DNA from: DASUPK01 sp963695675
Lineage (GTDB): Bacteria; Actinomycetota; Thermoleophilia; Solirubrobacterales; 70-9
DNA length: 64,000 nt
Direction of reading: 5' to 3'
NCBI GenBank assembly: GCA_963695675.1
Contig: CAVOGY010000005.1
Coordinates: 744,001 to 808,000, forward strand
Below the pieces are notes generated by a model that had not been told where the DNA came from, did not search any database, and was given only the letters and a program-made list of their open reading frames with translations. Below, piece after piece: positions 26,809-35,017 of this stretch; positions within the stretch are counted from its first letter, which is position 1; the number at the start of each line of letters is the position of its first letter. A program made the translations under genes and the position numbers.

Positions 26809-27951
26809 TCACACTTCCGCTGCAAGGGTCGCAGCCAGGCGTAGCCAGAGCGCCTCGAGGGCAAGTTCCTCGGAGACGTTGACGCGCAGGCGCCGCCGCG
26901 TGTCGAGGACCCACTCGAGGGCGGCGCGGGCGCGTGCCGGGTCGAGTCCCTCCGCGTCCTCGGCCAGTTGGTCGAGGCGGTCGGTGTTGAGCACCACGTC
27001 CTCGGCACCGGCCGCAATCGCGGCAAGGTCGCGGTACCAGGCGCAGCAGAGTGCGAGGCCCAGGTCGAGTGCCTGGGTACGGGCGCGGCGCTCGGTGCGC
27101 CTCACCTGTTCGATCGCCTCGCGCGTCAGCTTCCCCTTCCGGCCGCGCCGAGCCGCGCCCTCGGCCTCCTCGAGCAGCCGGCGCTCTTCCTCGGCGCCCG
27201 CCTGCTGGCCCGCCTCGCTGGCGGCCTCGAGCAGCGCGCGCCATGGCTCGGCTGCGCCAGCTTCCGAGCGCGGGGCCCGGGCGGCGGCCTCGGCGGTCGC
27301 CCGAAGAGCCGCGCCGCGCTCGCTGGTCAGGAGCCGGGCGAGCTCGGCGTCGCCGCCGCTGAGGCGGGCGGCGGCTGCCGCTCCTTCAGTCGCTCCCAAG
27401 GACTCCAGCACGGCGTCCGGCGCCAGCGGGCCGAACTCGATGGGGGTGCAGCGCGAGAGGATCGTTTCGGCGAGCTGCTCCGGCTCCGAGCAGATCAGGA
27501 TGAGGTGCGCGAACGGCGCCGGCTCCTCCAGGGTCTTGAGGAGGGCGTTCTGGCTCTCGTCGCGCAGGTCCTCGGCCTCCTCGATCACGAAGACGCGGCG
27601 ACTCCCCTCGGCCGGGCTGAGGCTGGCGGCGCGGATCACCGACTCCCGGACGTCCTCGACCAGATGCTGCGCGCCCGGGGGACGCAGCCAGACGAGGTCG
27701 GGGTGGGGCGAGGGGTCGAGCAGCGCGCGCCGGCGGGCATCCTCCGGGCTCGGGGCGCCGTCTGCGAGGAGCTCGGCGCCGAACGCTCGCGCCGCGGCGG
27801 CCTTGCCGGAGCCCCGCGGCCCGCGGAAGATGTAGGCGTGGCCGGGTGAGATCAGCGCCGCCGCCAGGGCGACCCCCGCTCGCGGCTGGTGCCGGGTCGC
27901 TTCGGCCAGCGCCTCGGGGGTCGCGAGACCGCCCCGCGCCGCTTCCATCAC
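26809..27951 (-). CDS. holB: DNA polymerase III delta-prime subunit
   Basis: A clamp-loader ATPase-fold protein of 380 residues. It has AYIFRGPRGSGKAAAARAFG (P-loop), VFVIEEAEDLRDESQNALLK (Walker B/SRC-region neighbourhood) and LKTLEEPAPFAHLILICSEP, and the arginine-bearing ETILSRCTPIEFGPL. It helps load the sliding clamp on primed DNA. The C-terminal half is an Ala/Arg-rich helical collar domain. It overlaps tmk by 4 bp, an arrangement widely seen in bacteria. Confidence 0.9.
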   Translation of the reverse strand: MMEAARGGLATPEALAEATRHQPRAGVALAAALISPGHAYIFRGPRGSGKAAAARAFGAELLADGAPSPEDARRRALLDPSPHPDLVWLRPPGAQHLVEDVRESVIRAASLSPAEGSRRVFVIEEAEDLRDESQNALLKTLEEPAPFAHLILICSEPEQLAETILSRCTPIEFGPLAPDAVLESLGATEGAAAAARLSGGDAELARLLTSERGAALRATAEAAARAPRSEAGAAEPWRALLEAASEAGQQAGAEEERRLLEEAEGAARRGRKGKLTREAIEQVRRTERRARTQALDLGLALCCAWYRDLAAIAAGAEDVVLNTDRLDQLAEDAEGLDPARARAALEWVLDTRRRLRVNVSEELALEALWLRLAATLAAEV

Positions 27952-28544
27952 GCCGTGACCGCCTGCACCTCGGCGAGCACGGCCGCGTGGACGGTGCCGC
28001 GCTCGGCATCGCCGTCGATCACCCGGATGCGCTCGGGGTGCCGGCGGGCCACCTCGTCATAGCCCTCGGCCACCCGGCGCTGCAGTTCGATCCCCTCGCC
28101 CTCGAACCGATCGGCCCTGCGGCGCCCAATCCGCTCGGCGGCCCGATCGGGGTCGAGGCGGAGCAGGATGGTCAGATCCGGCCAGACCCCGCCGGTCGCC
28201 AGGTCGCAGATCTCCTCGACCCGCTCCATTCCGAGCCCGCGCGCCACACCTTGATAGGCGACGCTCGAGTCGCTGAACCGATCGCTGACCACCGCCCGCC
28301 CCCGATCCAGCGCCGGGGCGATCACCTGCGCGACCAGCTCGGCCCTCGCTGCGCAGAAGAGAAGCAGCTCCGCAATCGGGTCGAGCTCGAGCATCGGATC
28401 CTTGAGGAGCTCGCGGATTCGCTCGCCGGTCTCGGTGCCTCCTGGCTCTCGCATCAGCACGACGTTCTCGCCGAGCGCCCGGGCGAGCAGCCTGGCCTGC
28501 GTCGACTTGCCTGAGCCGTCTATCCCCTCGAGCGAGATGAACAT
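27948..28544 (-). CDS. tmk: thymidylate kinase
   Basis: Phosphorylates dTMP to dTDP. It has the P-loop FISLEGIDGSGKSTQARLLA, the dTMP-binding REPGGTETGERIRELL, the DRY-type motif in VVSDRFSDSSVAYQG, and a LID region with RRRADRFEGEG. At 198 residues it has normal length. It is followed by holB with a 4-bp overlap. The region 28545-28696 between tmk and topA holds GC-rich inverted repeats but no gene. Confidence 0.95.
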   Translation of the reverse strand: MFISLEGIDGSGKSTQARLLARALGENVVLMREPGGTETGERIRELLKDPMLELDPIAELLLFCAARAELVAQVIAPALDRGRAVVSDRFSDSSVAYQGVARGLGMERVEEICDLATGGVWPDLTILLRLDPDRAAERIGRRRADRFEGEGIELQRRVAEGYDEVARRHPERIRVIDGDAERGTVHAAVLAEVQAVTA

Positions 28545-28696
28545 CCGAACTCAGGCTAGCCCCAGGCCCCACCGGGGCCGCCCCGCCGGGGTTCAGTTCG
28601 CGCAATCCGCGGGCGTTTCCGGGCCACCGGCCAGCCGAAGGGTCGCACGCTTGCCGCCTGCACCTCCGCGGGCGGCGGGCGGATCTCGGCGGGTAA

Positions 28697-31132
28697 CTAG
28701 CTCTTGGCCCGGGGCTTGGAGCGCGAGCCGTTCTTGGCACGCGCGCCGTTGCCGGTCTTCGAACGCGAGCGCGATCCGTTTCGCGCCCGCTTGACCTTGG
28801 TCGCCGAGGCCTGGCCGGCGATCTTCTGGGCCTCCTTGACGGCCTCCTCACCCTGGGCCTCGGAGTCGGCCTGCCCATCAGCCGCCGCGGCAGCCTCCTT
28901 GGCGGCCTTCGCCTTCTCTCGCTCCTCGCGCCGGCGCTTCATCTCGGCCATTGAGGGGCACTCGTCGTTCAGGCAGAGCTTCCACGGGCGACCCCGCCAG
29001 GGGATCACCTGGAGGCGCGGCGTCCGTCCGCAGACCGAGCAGATCTCCTCGATCTTGTAGAGACCCTTGACCCGTTGCGGAAGCGGGAAGGTCTGGTCGC
29101 AGGAGTCGGGCGAGTCAGGGTTGTCGCCGTCCCAGCCCTGGCAGCCGACGAAGCGCTTGCCCGACTTGCGCGCCTTGATGATCCGCAGCATGTTCGGGGA
29201 GCCGTCGGGCTGCTTGCGTCCCGCCTCCTGACAGACGATGCACGGCCCCAGGATCCGGTCCTGGTCCATCCCGGCCCAGACCTCACGGGCGAACTTGCGC
29301 CACTTGGCGTCCTCGTCCTCGGTCTTCACGTCATCGCCCATCTCGTCGAACGCCGAGCGCAGCATGTCGCGGCTGTCCGCCAGGACCTCGTCCCTGCTCA
29401 TCGCGCCGGCGGCGATCTGGTCCATCTCCGACTCCATCTCGGCGGTCATGTCGGGCGTGGCCATCCGCGGGACGTAGTGCTCGAACGCCTTCGACATCGA
29501 GATCCCCGTCTCCGAGGGCTCGGGCGGGTTGCCGAAGACGTAGCCGCGGTCGTAGAGCTTTTGGATGATGTCCGCGCGGGTGGCCTTGGTGCCGAGGCCG
29601 CGCTCCTCCATCATCTCGATCAGCTTGCCCTGGCTGATCCTGGGCGGCGGCGGCGTCTCCTTGCCCTCCAGCTCGACGCCCTCGAGGTCGAGCTGCTGCC
29701 CCTCCTCCAGCTTCGGGATCTCGGTGTCGGCGGAGCGCGCGTAGGTGTAGATCGCCGCGAAGCCCGGATCGATCACGACCGAGCCGCGCACGAAGTAGGT
29801 CTCGCCCCTCACATCGGAATCCTTGTTGGAGCCACTCTTTGCGATACCTGGCGCGGGGGCGGTCTCGATGTTGGCGCGGGTCGACTCGGTGACCATCGGC
29901 GGCGAGAAGGTGGCCAGGAAGCGGCGGGCGACCAGCTCGTAGACGCGGCGGTGCGCCTCCGAGCGGGCCTCGAGGCGCTTCGGGTTGACCGCCTGCGTCG
30001 GGTAGATCGGCGGATGGTCGGTCGTCTCCCGCTTGCCGCGGGTCGGCTCCAGCGAGCGCCCGTCGAGGAGGAACTCCGCAGTCTTGAAGTCGTCGATCGC
30101 GACGAGCTCCTTGACCAGCTCCTTGGTGGCGAGGGACTTCGGATAGACGGTGTTGTCGGTTCGCGGATAGGAGATGTAGCCGTCCATGTAGAGGTCCTCG
30201 GCGATGCGCATCGCCCGCGAGGGGGTGATGCCGAGGCGGTTCGAGGCATCCGTCGTGAAGGCCGTCGTGTTGAGCGGGGCGGGCGGCTGGCGCGTGTTCT
30301 TCCTCGCGCTGATCTCCTTGACCGTGCCGGGGCTCTTCGAGTTGGCAACCGCGGCTTCGGCCTCCTCCTTCTTCCAGAACCGGTCGGTGGTGTGCTCCGC
30401 CGTGAAGCTGCCGTCGGGATGCGCGAAGCTCGCGGTGACCTCCCAGAAGGGTTCGGGCTCGTGCGCGCGGCGCTCGAGCTCGCGCTGCACGATCAGCCCG
30501 AGGGTCGGGCTCTGGACCCGGCCCACCGAGAGGAAGTTGGAACCGAACCTGCGGGTCGCCATCGAGACGGCGCGGGTCAGGCTCGCCCCCCAGATCAGGT
30601 CCATGTCCTGGCGAGCGGCGCCGGCGTTGGCGAGCGGCATCGAGAGCTCGTCGAGGTTGCCGAAGGCGCGCTGGATCTCGTCCTTGGTGAGCGCGGAGTA
30701 GCGGGCGCGCTTCACGCCCGCGAAGTCGCCGTTCACGCTGGTGGCGAGCTGCGGGTTGGCCTCGACGACCTCCTGCAGGGCCTCGAGCCCGATCAGCTCG
30801 CCCTCGCGGTCATAGTCGGTGGCGATCACGATGTCGTCGGCGTCCTTCGCGACCTTCTTCAGAGCGCGCACGACGTTCTTGTCCGTCGGCTCCTTGATCA
30901 GCTCGGCGTCGATCAGGTCGCGGGGATTGGTCTCCTGCCAGTTGCTGTAGGACTCGGGGAATGCCGGGTTGACGACGTGCCCCTTCAGCCCGATGGTCGT
31001 CTGGGGCCCATCGGGCCCATCCCAGCTGTAGTAGGGGGTCTTGTAGGACGCGCCCTCGGTGGCGGTCCCCCCACTCAGGATCTCGGCGATCTTCTTCGCG
31101 CTGTTGTTCTTCTCTGTGACGATCAGTCGCAT
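28697..31132 (-). CDS. topA: DNA topoisomerase I, archaeal-like type IA
   Basis: Relaxes negative supercoils by transient single-strand cleavage. The N-terminus is a Toprim domain that begins MRLIVTEKNNSAKKIAEIL instead of the bacterial VESPAKAKTI form, with GLKGHVVNPAFP and ATDYDREGELIG (metal-binding acidic triad). The catalytic Tyr322 lies in GYISYPRTDNTVYP. Two cysteine clusters follow near 670-745 (CIVCQEAG, GCQGWDG, CSVCGRTPRL, CLNDECPS), and the last 90 residues are a Lys/Arg/Ser-rich tail. The MRLIV start at 31132 fits the family, and the 21 codons to 31195 add nothing recognisable. It is upstream of tmk on the same strand. Confidence 0.92.
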   Translation of the reverse strand: MRLIVTEKNNSAKKIAEILSGGTATEGASYKTPYYSWDGPDGPQTTIGLKGHVVNPAFPESYSNWQETNPRDLIDAELIKEPTDKNVVRALKKVAKDADDIVIATDYDREGELIGLEALQEVVEANPQLATSVNGDFAGVKRARYSALTKDEIQRAFGNLDELSMPLANAGAARQDMDLIWGASLTRAVSMATRRFGSNFLSVGRVQSPTLGLIVQRELERRAHEPEPFWEVTASFAHPDGSFTAEHTTDRFWKKEEAEAAVANSKSPGTVKEISARKNTRQPPAPLNTTAFTTDASNRLGITPSRAMRIAEDLYMDGYISYPRTDNTVYPKSLATKELVKELVAIDDFKTAEFLLDGRSLEPTRGKRETTDHPPIYPTQAVNPKRLEARSEAHRRVYELVARRFLATFSPPMVTESTRANIETAPAPGIAKSGSNKDSDVRGETYFVRGSVVIDPGFAAIYTYARSADTEIPKLEEGQQLDLEGVELEGKETPPPPRISQGKLIEMMEERGLGTKATRADIIQKLYDRGYVFGNPPEPSETGISMSKAFEHYVPRMATPDMTAEMESEMDQIAAGAMSRDEVLADSRDMLRSAFDEMGDDVKTEDEDAKWRKFAREVWAGMDQDRILGPCIVCQEAGRKQPDGSPNMLRIIKARKSGKRFVGCQGWDGDNPDSPDSCDQTFPLPQRVKGLYKIEEICSVCGRTPRLQVIPWRGRPWKLCLNDECPSMAEMKRRREEREKAKAAKEAAAAADGQADSEAQGEEAVKEAQKIAGQASATKVKRARNGSRSRSKTGNGARAKNGSRSKPRAKS

Positions 31133-31346
31133 GTGGCCCGTTCCACGGTAGCCGCGACTCGAGATGTGACCCCACCGGGTGCCAGAGTGCTCCACAGAGC
31201 AACCCCTTACTCGAGCCCGGCCGATGCGGTCGGCGAGGGTAGCAGGGGGTTCGCCTCCCGCCTGCCGGTTTGGCGCTCTTTTGCCTGATCCGTTGCGCTC
31301 CGAAACCCCTCACACCGCCCTCAGCCCGCTCTCGTAGGCTGCCCTC

Positions 31347-32288
31347 GTGAGGTCGGTTGTCACAGGCGGCGCCGGGTTCATCGGCTCCCATCTGGTCGAC
31401 GCTTTAGCCGCGCGCGGGGACGAGGTGCTGGTGCTCGACGACTTCTCGAGCGGCAAGCGAGAAAACCTGACGGGGGCCTTGCGCGCCGGGGTCGCGGTGA
31501 CCGAGATCGACGTGGCCGACTCCCCCGCGATGCTCGCGGCCGTCGAGGGGTTCTCGCCGCAGAGCGTCTTCCACCTGGCGGCCCAGATCGACGTGCGTCG
31601 CTCGATGTCCGACCCGGCCTTCGACGCTCGCCTGAACGTGGTCGGCACCGTCAACGCGCTCGAGGCGGCGACTCGCGCGGGAGCCTCGAAGTTCGTCTTC
31701 ACCTCCACCGGGGGTGCCATATATGGAGAGGGGGCCGAGCGCACCGATGAGTTGCCTTTCGCCGAGACGGCGCGCTGCGAGCCTTTCTCGGTCTACGGCC
31801 AGAGCAAGCTGGCAGCCGAGGGCTACGTCGGCTTCTACGCACGAGCCCGGGGCCTCCCGGCCACCACCCTGCGTCTCGGCAACGTCTACGGCCCCCGGCA
31901 GGACCCGGCGACCGAGGCCGGCGTGGTGGCGATCTTCTCTGAGGCGGGCAGCGATGGCCGCCGCCCTACGGTGTTCGGCACGGGCGAGCAGACCAGGGAC
32001 TACGTCCACGTCGCGGACGTCGTCGCGGCGCTCCTCGCGGCGGAGGCGGCGGACGACCCCGGTCCGCTCAACGTCGGCACGGGAATCGAGACGTCGGTCC
32101 TCGAGCTCGTCGAGCTGGTTGGGATGGCAGTGGGGCGCAATGACTTCGAACCCGAATTCGCGCCGGCCCGCGAGGGGGAGGTGGAACGCACGGCGCTCGA
32201 CACCTTCCTCGCTGCCGAGAGGCTCGGCTGGCAGGCGGAGCGCACGATCGAGACCGGTCTTCGGCAGACCCTCACGACCGGGGCCTGA
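31347..32288 (+). CDS. NAD-dependent sugar epimerase/dehydratase (GalE-like)
   Basis: An extended SDR enzyme. The NAD motif is VTGGAGFIGSHLVDALAARG at the extreme N-terminus. It has the catalytic Tyr and Lys in FSVYGQSKLAAEGY, FHLAAQIDVRRSMSDP, and LGNVYGPRQDP. Its 313 residues match UDP-glucose 4-epimerase-like proteins of actinobacteria. The RRSM pattern is common in UDP-glucose or UDP-GlcNAc epimerases, but the substrate is open. It starts at GTG 31347, divergent from topA across a 214-bp spacer. Confidence 0.85.
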   Translation: MRSVVTGGAGFIGSHLVDALAARGDEVLVLDDFSSGKRENLTGALRAGVAVTEIDVADSPAMLAAVEGFSPQSVFHLAAQIDVRRSMSDPAFDARLNVVGTVNALEAATRAGASKFVFTSTGGAIYGEGAERTDELPFAETARCEPFSVYGQSKLAAEGYVGFYARARGLPATTLRLGNVYGPRQDPATEAGVVAIFSEAGSDGRRPTVFGTGEQTRDYVHVADVVAALLAAEAADDPGPLNVGTGIETSVLELVELVGMAVGRNDFEPEFAPAREGEVERTALDTFLAAERLGWQAERTIETGLRQTLTTGA

Positions 32289-32308
32289 CCCCCTCTAATC
32301 TCTGCCTC

Positions 32309-33079
32309 ATGCCGGCACAGGCGTTCGAGGGCAAGGAATGTGTCTGCCAGTTCCAGCGCGGGATCTGCGACCAGACCTGCGTGCGGGACATGCTCGAGAC
32401 CCCTCTATATATGGCCGCGATGAAGCTCAAGGGCCGCCGCTGCCTGGTGATCGGGGGCGGCGACGTCGGGCTCGAGAAGGTCGAGGGCCTGCTGCTCTGC
32501 GACGCCGACGTCCGGCTCATCGCTCCGGACGCCGTCTCGGAGCTCGCCGGCTACGCGGCCGAGGGCTCGATCGCCTGGGAGCGGCGCGAATTTCGGGACG
32601 GTGACCTGGACGGGGCATTCCTCGCGATCGCGGCGACCAACGACACCGACGTCAACATCGCAGTCTCCGAGGGCGCCGAGCGGCGGGCGATGCTCGTCAA
32701 CGTCGTCGACGTGCCCCCACTCTGCAATTTCATCCTGCCGGCGATCGTGCGCAGCGGGCCGCTGGCGATCGCGATCTCCACGGCCGGCGCCTCCCCCGCG
32801 CTCGCCAAGCGGATGAAGCGCGAGATCGGGGAGTCCTACGGCGAGCCATACGCGCGGCTCGCGGTGATCCTCAACGACCATCGCGCTTGGGCGAAGGGAA
32901 CCCTCCCTACCTATCAGGACCGCAAGGAGTTCTTCGAGGGGATCGTCAACGGCGACCCCGACCCGGTCGACCTAATCAAGCAGGGCCGTGAGGCGGAGGT
33001 GCAGCGGCTGGTCGAGGCCGCCAAGGAGCGCAGCGAGGAACGGCTTCGCCATCAGGTCGCGGCCGCAAGCGGCCGCTAG
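32309..33079 (+). CDS. precorrin-2 dehydrogenase / sirohydrochlorin ferrochelatase-like (Met8 type)
   Basis: An NAD-dependent dehydrogenase domain with RRCLVIGGGDVGLEKVEGLL, LAIAATNDTDVNIAVSEGAE, VNVVDVPPLCNFILPAIV and STAGASPALAKRMKREIG. These are the signatures of the CysG N-half/Met8 that turns precorrin-2 into sirohydrochlorin for siroheme. It lacks the CysG methyltransferase half. The first 27 residues are cysteine rich (CVCQFQRGICDQTC) and precede an alternative ATG at 32390, where homologous sequence begins. The leader could be real (metal or cluster binding) or an over-long start. It starts 21 bp after the epimerase. Confidence 0.8.
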   Translation: MPAQAFEGKECVCQFQRGICDQTCVRDMLETPLYMAAMKLKGRRCLVIGGGDVGLEKVEGLLLCDADVRLIAPDAVSELAGYAAEGSIAWERREFRDGDLDGAFLAIAATNDTDVNIAVSEGAERRAMLVNVVDVPPLCNFILPAIVRSGPLAIAISTAGASPALAKRMKREIGESYGEPYARLAVILNDHRAWAKGTLPTYQDRKEFFEGIVNGDPDPVDLIKQGREAEVQRLVEAAKERSEERLRHQVAAASGR

Positions 33080-33918
33080 CCGGCCGGCAGCGCGTAGATC
33101 GCCACGGCGGCGTATTGCACGGCGGCCGCCGCGATCACCAGGAGGTGGAAGATCTCGTGATAGCCGAACACCTGCGGCCGCGGGTCCGGCTTGCGGCGCG
33201 CGTAGACGATGGCCCCCGCCGAGTACAGGGCGCCGCCCAGGGCGATCAGCCCGACGCCGACCGGGCCGATCTCATCCCAGAGCTGCGGCAGGGTCACGAT
33301 CGCCACCCACCCCGTGCTCACGTAGACCAGAGCGCTGAACCAGTAGGGCGCGCTGATCCAGACCAGGTTGAGGACGATGCCCGCGGCCGCCGTGGCCCAG
33401 ATCACGATCAGCACCACGCTCGCCAGGGTCCCGTGCATGACGAGCAGGGCGAAGGGGGTGTAGGTGCCCGCGATGAAGACGAAGATCATCGTGTGGTCGA
33501 GGCGGCGCATCCAGCGTCGCACCTCCGGAGTCCAGGTGACGCGGTGGTAGAGGGCGCTCGTGCCGAGCATCGCGGAGAGTGAGAACGAGTAGATCGACAT
33601 CGCGATCACGGCGCGCGCGCCGCTCGCGGCGAATATCAGGGCCGCGCCCGCACCCAGCGAGACGAAGAACGCCCACTGATGAGAGACGCCGCGGAGGCGT
33701 GGCTTCTGGGAGAGCTTGTGTGCGACTTCGTGCGCCGCAATCGCGGCGGTCTCGCGCGCCGCGGCGACCTGCTTGCCTGCCGCGTCCCGGGCGGCCCCGA
33801 GTCGTTCCCCTGCCCCGGCCCTTGCACTGCCGAGCCGCTCGCCGGCAGCCCCGGCCGCGTCTCGCGCAGTCGCGAGTGGATCGGGGCCGGAACGTGATTC
33901 GTCGCTCGCCCTGGCCAT
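33076..33918 (-). CDS. hemolysin III / PAQR family membrane protein
   Basis: Seven predicted membrane helices from residue ~85. The three family metal-site motifs are MLGTSALYHRVTW, RRLDHTMIFVFIAGTYTPF, and FGYHEIFHLLVI. The first 75 residues are an Ala/Arg/Glu-rich, likely helical, cytoplasmic extension (repeats of ARDAAG, GERLGSARAGAGERLGAA) that normal family members lack. Enzymatic role in bacteria is unsettled and pore formation has been reported only for some. It converges on the Met8-like gene with a 4-bp overlap. Confidence 0.85.
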   Translation of the reverse strand: MARASDESRSGPDPLATARDAAGAAGERLGSARAGAGERLGAARDAAGKQVAAARETAAIAAHEVAHKLSQKPRLRGVSHQWAFFVSLGAGAALIFAASGARAVIAMSIYSFSLSAMLGTSALYHRVTWTPEVRRWMRRLDHTMIFVFIAGTYTPFALLVMHGTLASVVLIVIWATAAAGIVLNLVWISAPYWFSALVYVSTGWVAIVTLPQLWDEIGPVGVGLIALGGALYSAGAIVYARRKPDPRPQVFGYHEIFHLLVIAAAAVQYAAVAIYALPAG

Positions 33919-34074
33919 TGCCCAACCATAGCCAGGCCGGGCGCGGCGAAGGTGAACGCGGTGCGAACCCCGCCGAGGGGCGCTGGGCTGAGCTTCACGA
34001 CCTACGCCGAGCAGTTCGGCATCAGCCCTGAGGCCGGCCGCCAGGCGCCGCGAGCGGCAGGAGGCCGAGTCCAG

Positions 34075-34383
34075 CTAGCCGGGCTGATCCGGCCCGCGCA
34101 GCCACACCGACCACGGCCGGATCGACTCGATCGTCAGCAGCTCCTCGGGCCAGGGATCCTCGGCGAGGCGGGCGCGAACACTCAGCTCGTCGTCGGCGTC
34201 GATGACGAGCAGGGTGTTCTCGCCGTCCCCTTCCCCGATCGGGCCGCCGAGGACCACGAATCCGTCCTCGGCCAGCCCGTCCATGAACGCCGCGTGCTCG
34301 TCCCAGCCGGCTTGCTCCCGACGGGCGCGGGAGTGATCCCAGGCCGGACCCTTGCCCCGCTCGACCAGGAAGTAATCGGCCAT
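34075..34383 (-). CDS. YCII-domain protein
   Basis: A 102-residue small alpha/beta protein starting ADYFLVERGKGPAWDHSR. Its ending (VLGGPIGEGDGENTLLVIDA, VRARLAEDPWPEELLTIESI) is the YciI-like ferredoxin fold with the conserved His and Asp region. Family members are often dimeric and of unknown function. The ATG at 34383 is chosen because the codons further upstream overlap the nrdR regulatory region. It is divergent from nrdR. The stretch 33919-34074 shows no gene that I can support. Confidence 0.75.
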   Translation of the reverse strand: MADYFLVERGKGPAWDHSRARREQAGWDEHAAFMDGLAEDGFVVLGGPIGEGDGENTLLVIDADDELSVRARLAEDPWPEELLTIESIRPWSVWLRGPDQPG

Positions 34384-34438
34384 CGCCTGGAGCGTACGCC
34401 GGACTGGCGGACGCTCTGCTGCCAGCAGTGCAATGATG

Positions 34439-34454
34439 ACACTACATGTAGTGG
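34439..34454. promoter_or_regulatory. NrdR-box-like palindrome upstream of nrdR
   Basis: ACACTACATGTAGTGG closely matches the known NrdR box consensus (ACACtAtAT-ATaGTGT class) and is palindromic over 14 bases. It lies 53 bp before the nrdR GTG. A weaker left half-match (ACACTA) begins at 34480, 41 bp downstream. NrdR usually binds paired boxes, so a single good box with a half-site is compatible. It suggests autoregulation of the nrdR-nrdJ unit. Confidence 0.65.
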
Positions 34455-34506
34455 TATCAGCCCTCATTGCCGGTTCCGAACACTAGGCTCCGGTAGACTT
34501 GAACAG

Positions 34507-34917
34507 GTGAACTGTCCACGCTGCGACTCCTCCACCAGGACCCTCGAGACTCGGCGCGTGCCGGACGGCGCCGTCCGCCGCCGCCGCGAGTGCACGTCTT
34601 GTGGTCACCGCTTCACCACCTACGAGCGGGCCGTCCCCGAGAGGCTCGAGGTGGTCAAGCGGGACGGCAGTCGTCAGCCGTTCGACCGGGAGAAGCTCCG
34701 CACCGCGCTGGTCCGGGCCTCTCACAAGCGGGACGTCGATCCGCGCCGGCTGGAGGAGATCGTCGAGCGCGTCGAGGCCGCGGCCCGGCACGCCGGGGGC
34801 GAGCTGAGCGCCGCGCGGATCGGGGAGCTCTGCCTCGAGGGACTGGCGAAGCTCGACCGCGGCGCCTATCTGCAGTTTGCGGGAACTCTTCCGGATGCCG
34901 CTCGGAGCACCTCATGA
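34507..34917 (+). CDS. nrdR: transcriptional repressor of ribonucleotide reductase
   Basis: 136 residues, starting at GTG 34507. An N-terminal zinc ribbon (VNCPRCDSSTRTLETRRV and CTSCGHRFTTYERA) binds DNA. The ATP-cone domain (LEVVKRDGSRQPFDREKLR) senses ATP/dATP. NrdR represses ribonucleotide reductase genes when dATP is high. It is directly followed, 100 bp downstream, by the class II reductase gene, and an NrdR-box-like palindrome lies upstream. The gene order makes it the local repressor. Confidence 0.95.
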   Translation: MNCPRCDSSTRTLETRRVPDGAVRRRRECTSCGHRFTTYERAVPERLEVVKRDGSRQPFDREKLRTALVRASHKRDVDPRRLEEIVERVEAAARHAGGELSAARIGELCLEGLAKLDRGAYLQFAGTLPDAARSTS

Positions 34918-35017
34918 AAATCCCCGCAAACACGGAGGAAGCACGGCCCCGGTTCCGTCCGAAGCCCAGAGGATGCTGCAGTGCTCACCCCAAAAGCCGA
35001 GTGATAGGAGACAGCTG

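Noticed and set aside
28545..28696. Small gene between tmk and topA
   Set aside because: Only GC-rich inverted repeats are present and no reading frame with a start and coding character was found.
33952..34500. Plus-strand open frame running into nrdR
   Set aside because: It runs antisense through the YCII-type gene and the NrdR-box region. Its N-terminus has no family pattern, and nrdR has its own GTG start at 34507.
34918..35017. Cobalamin riboswitch before nrdJ
   Set aside because: The spacer is only 100 bp and lacks the B12-box core pattern, so I do not call one.
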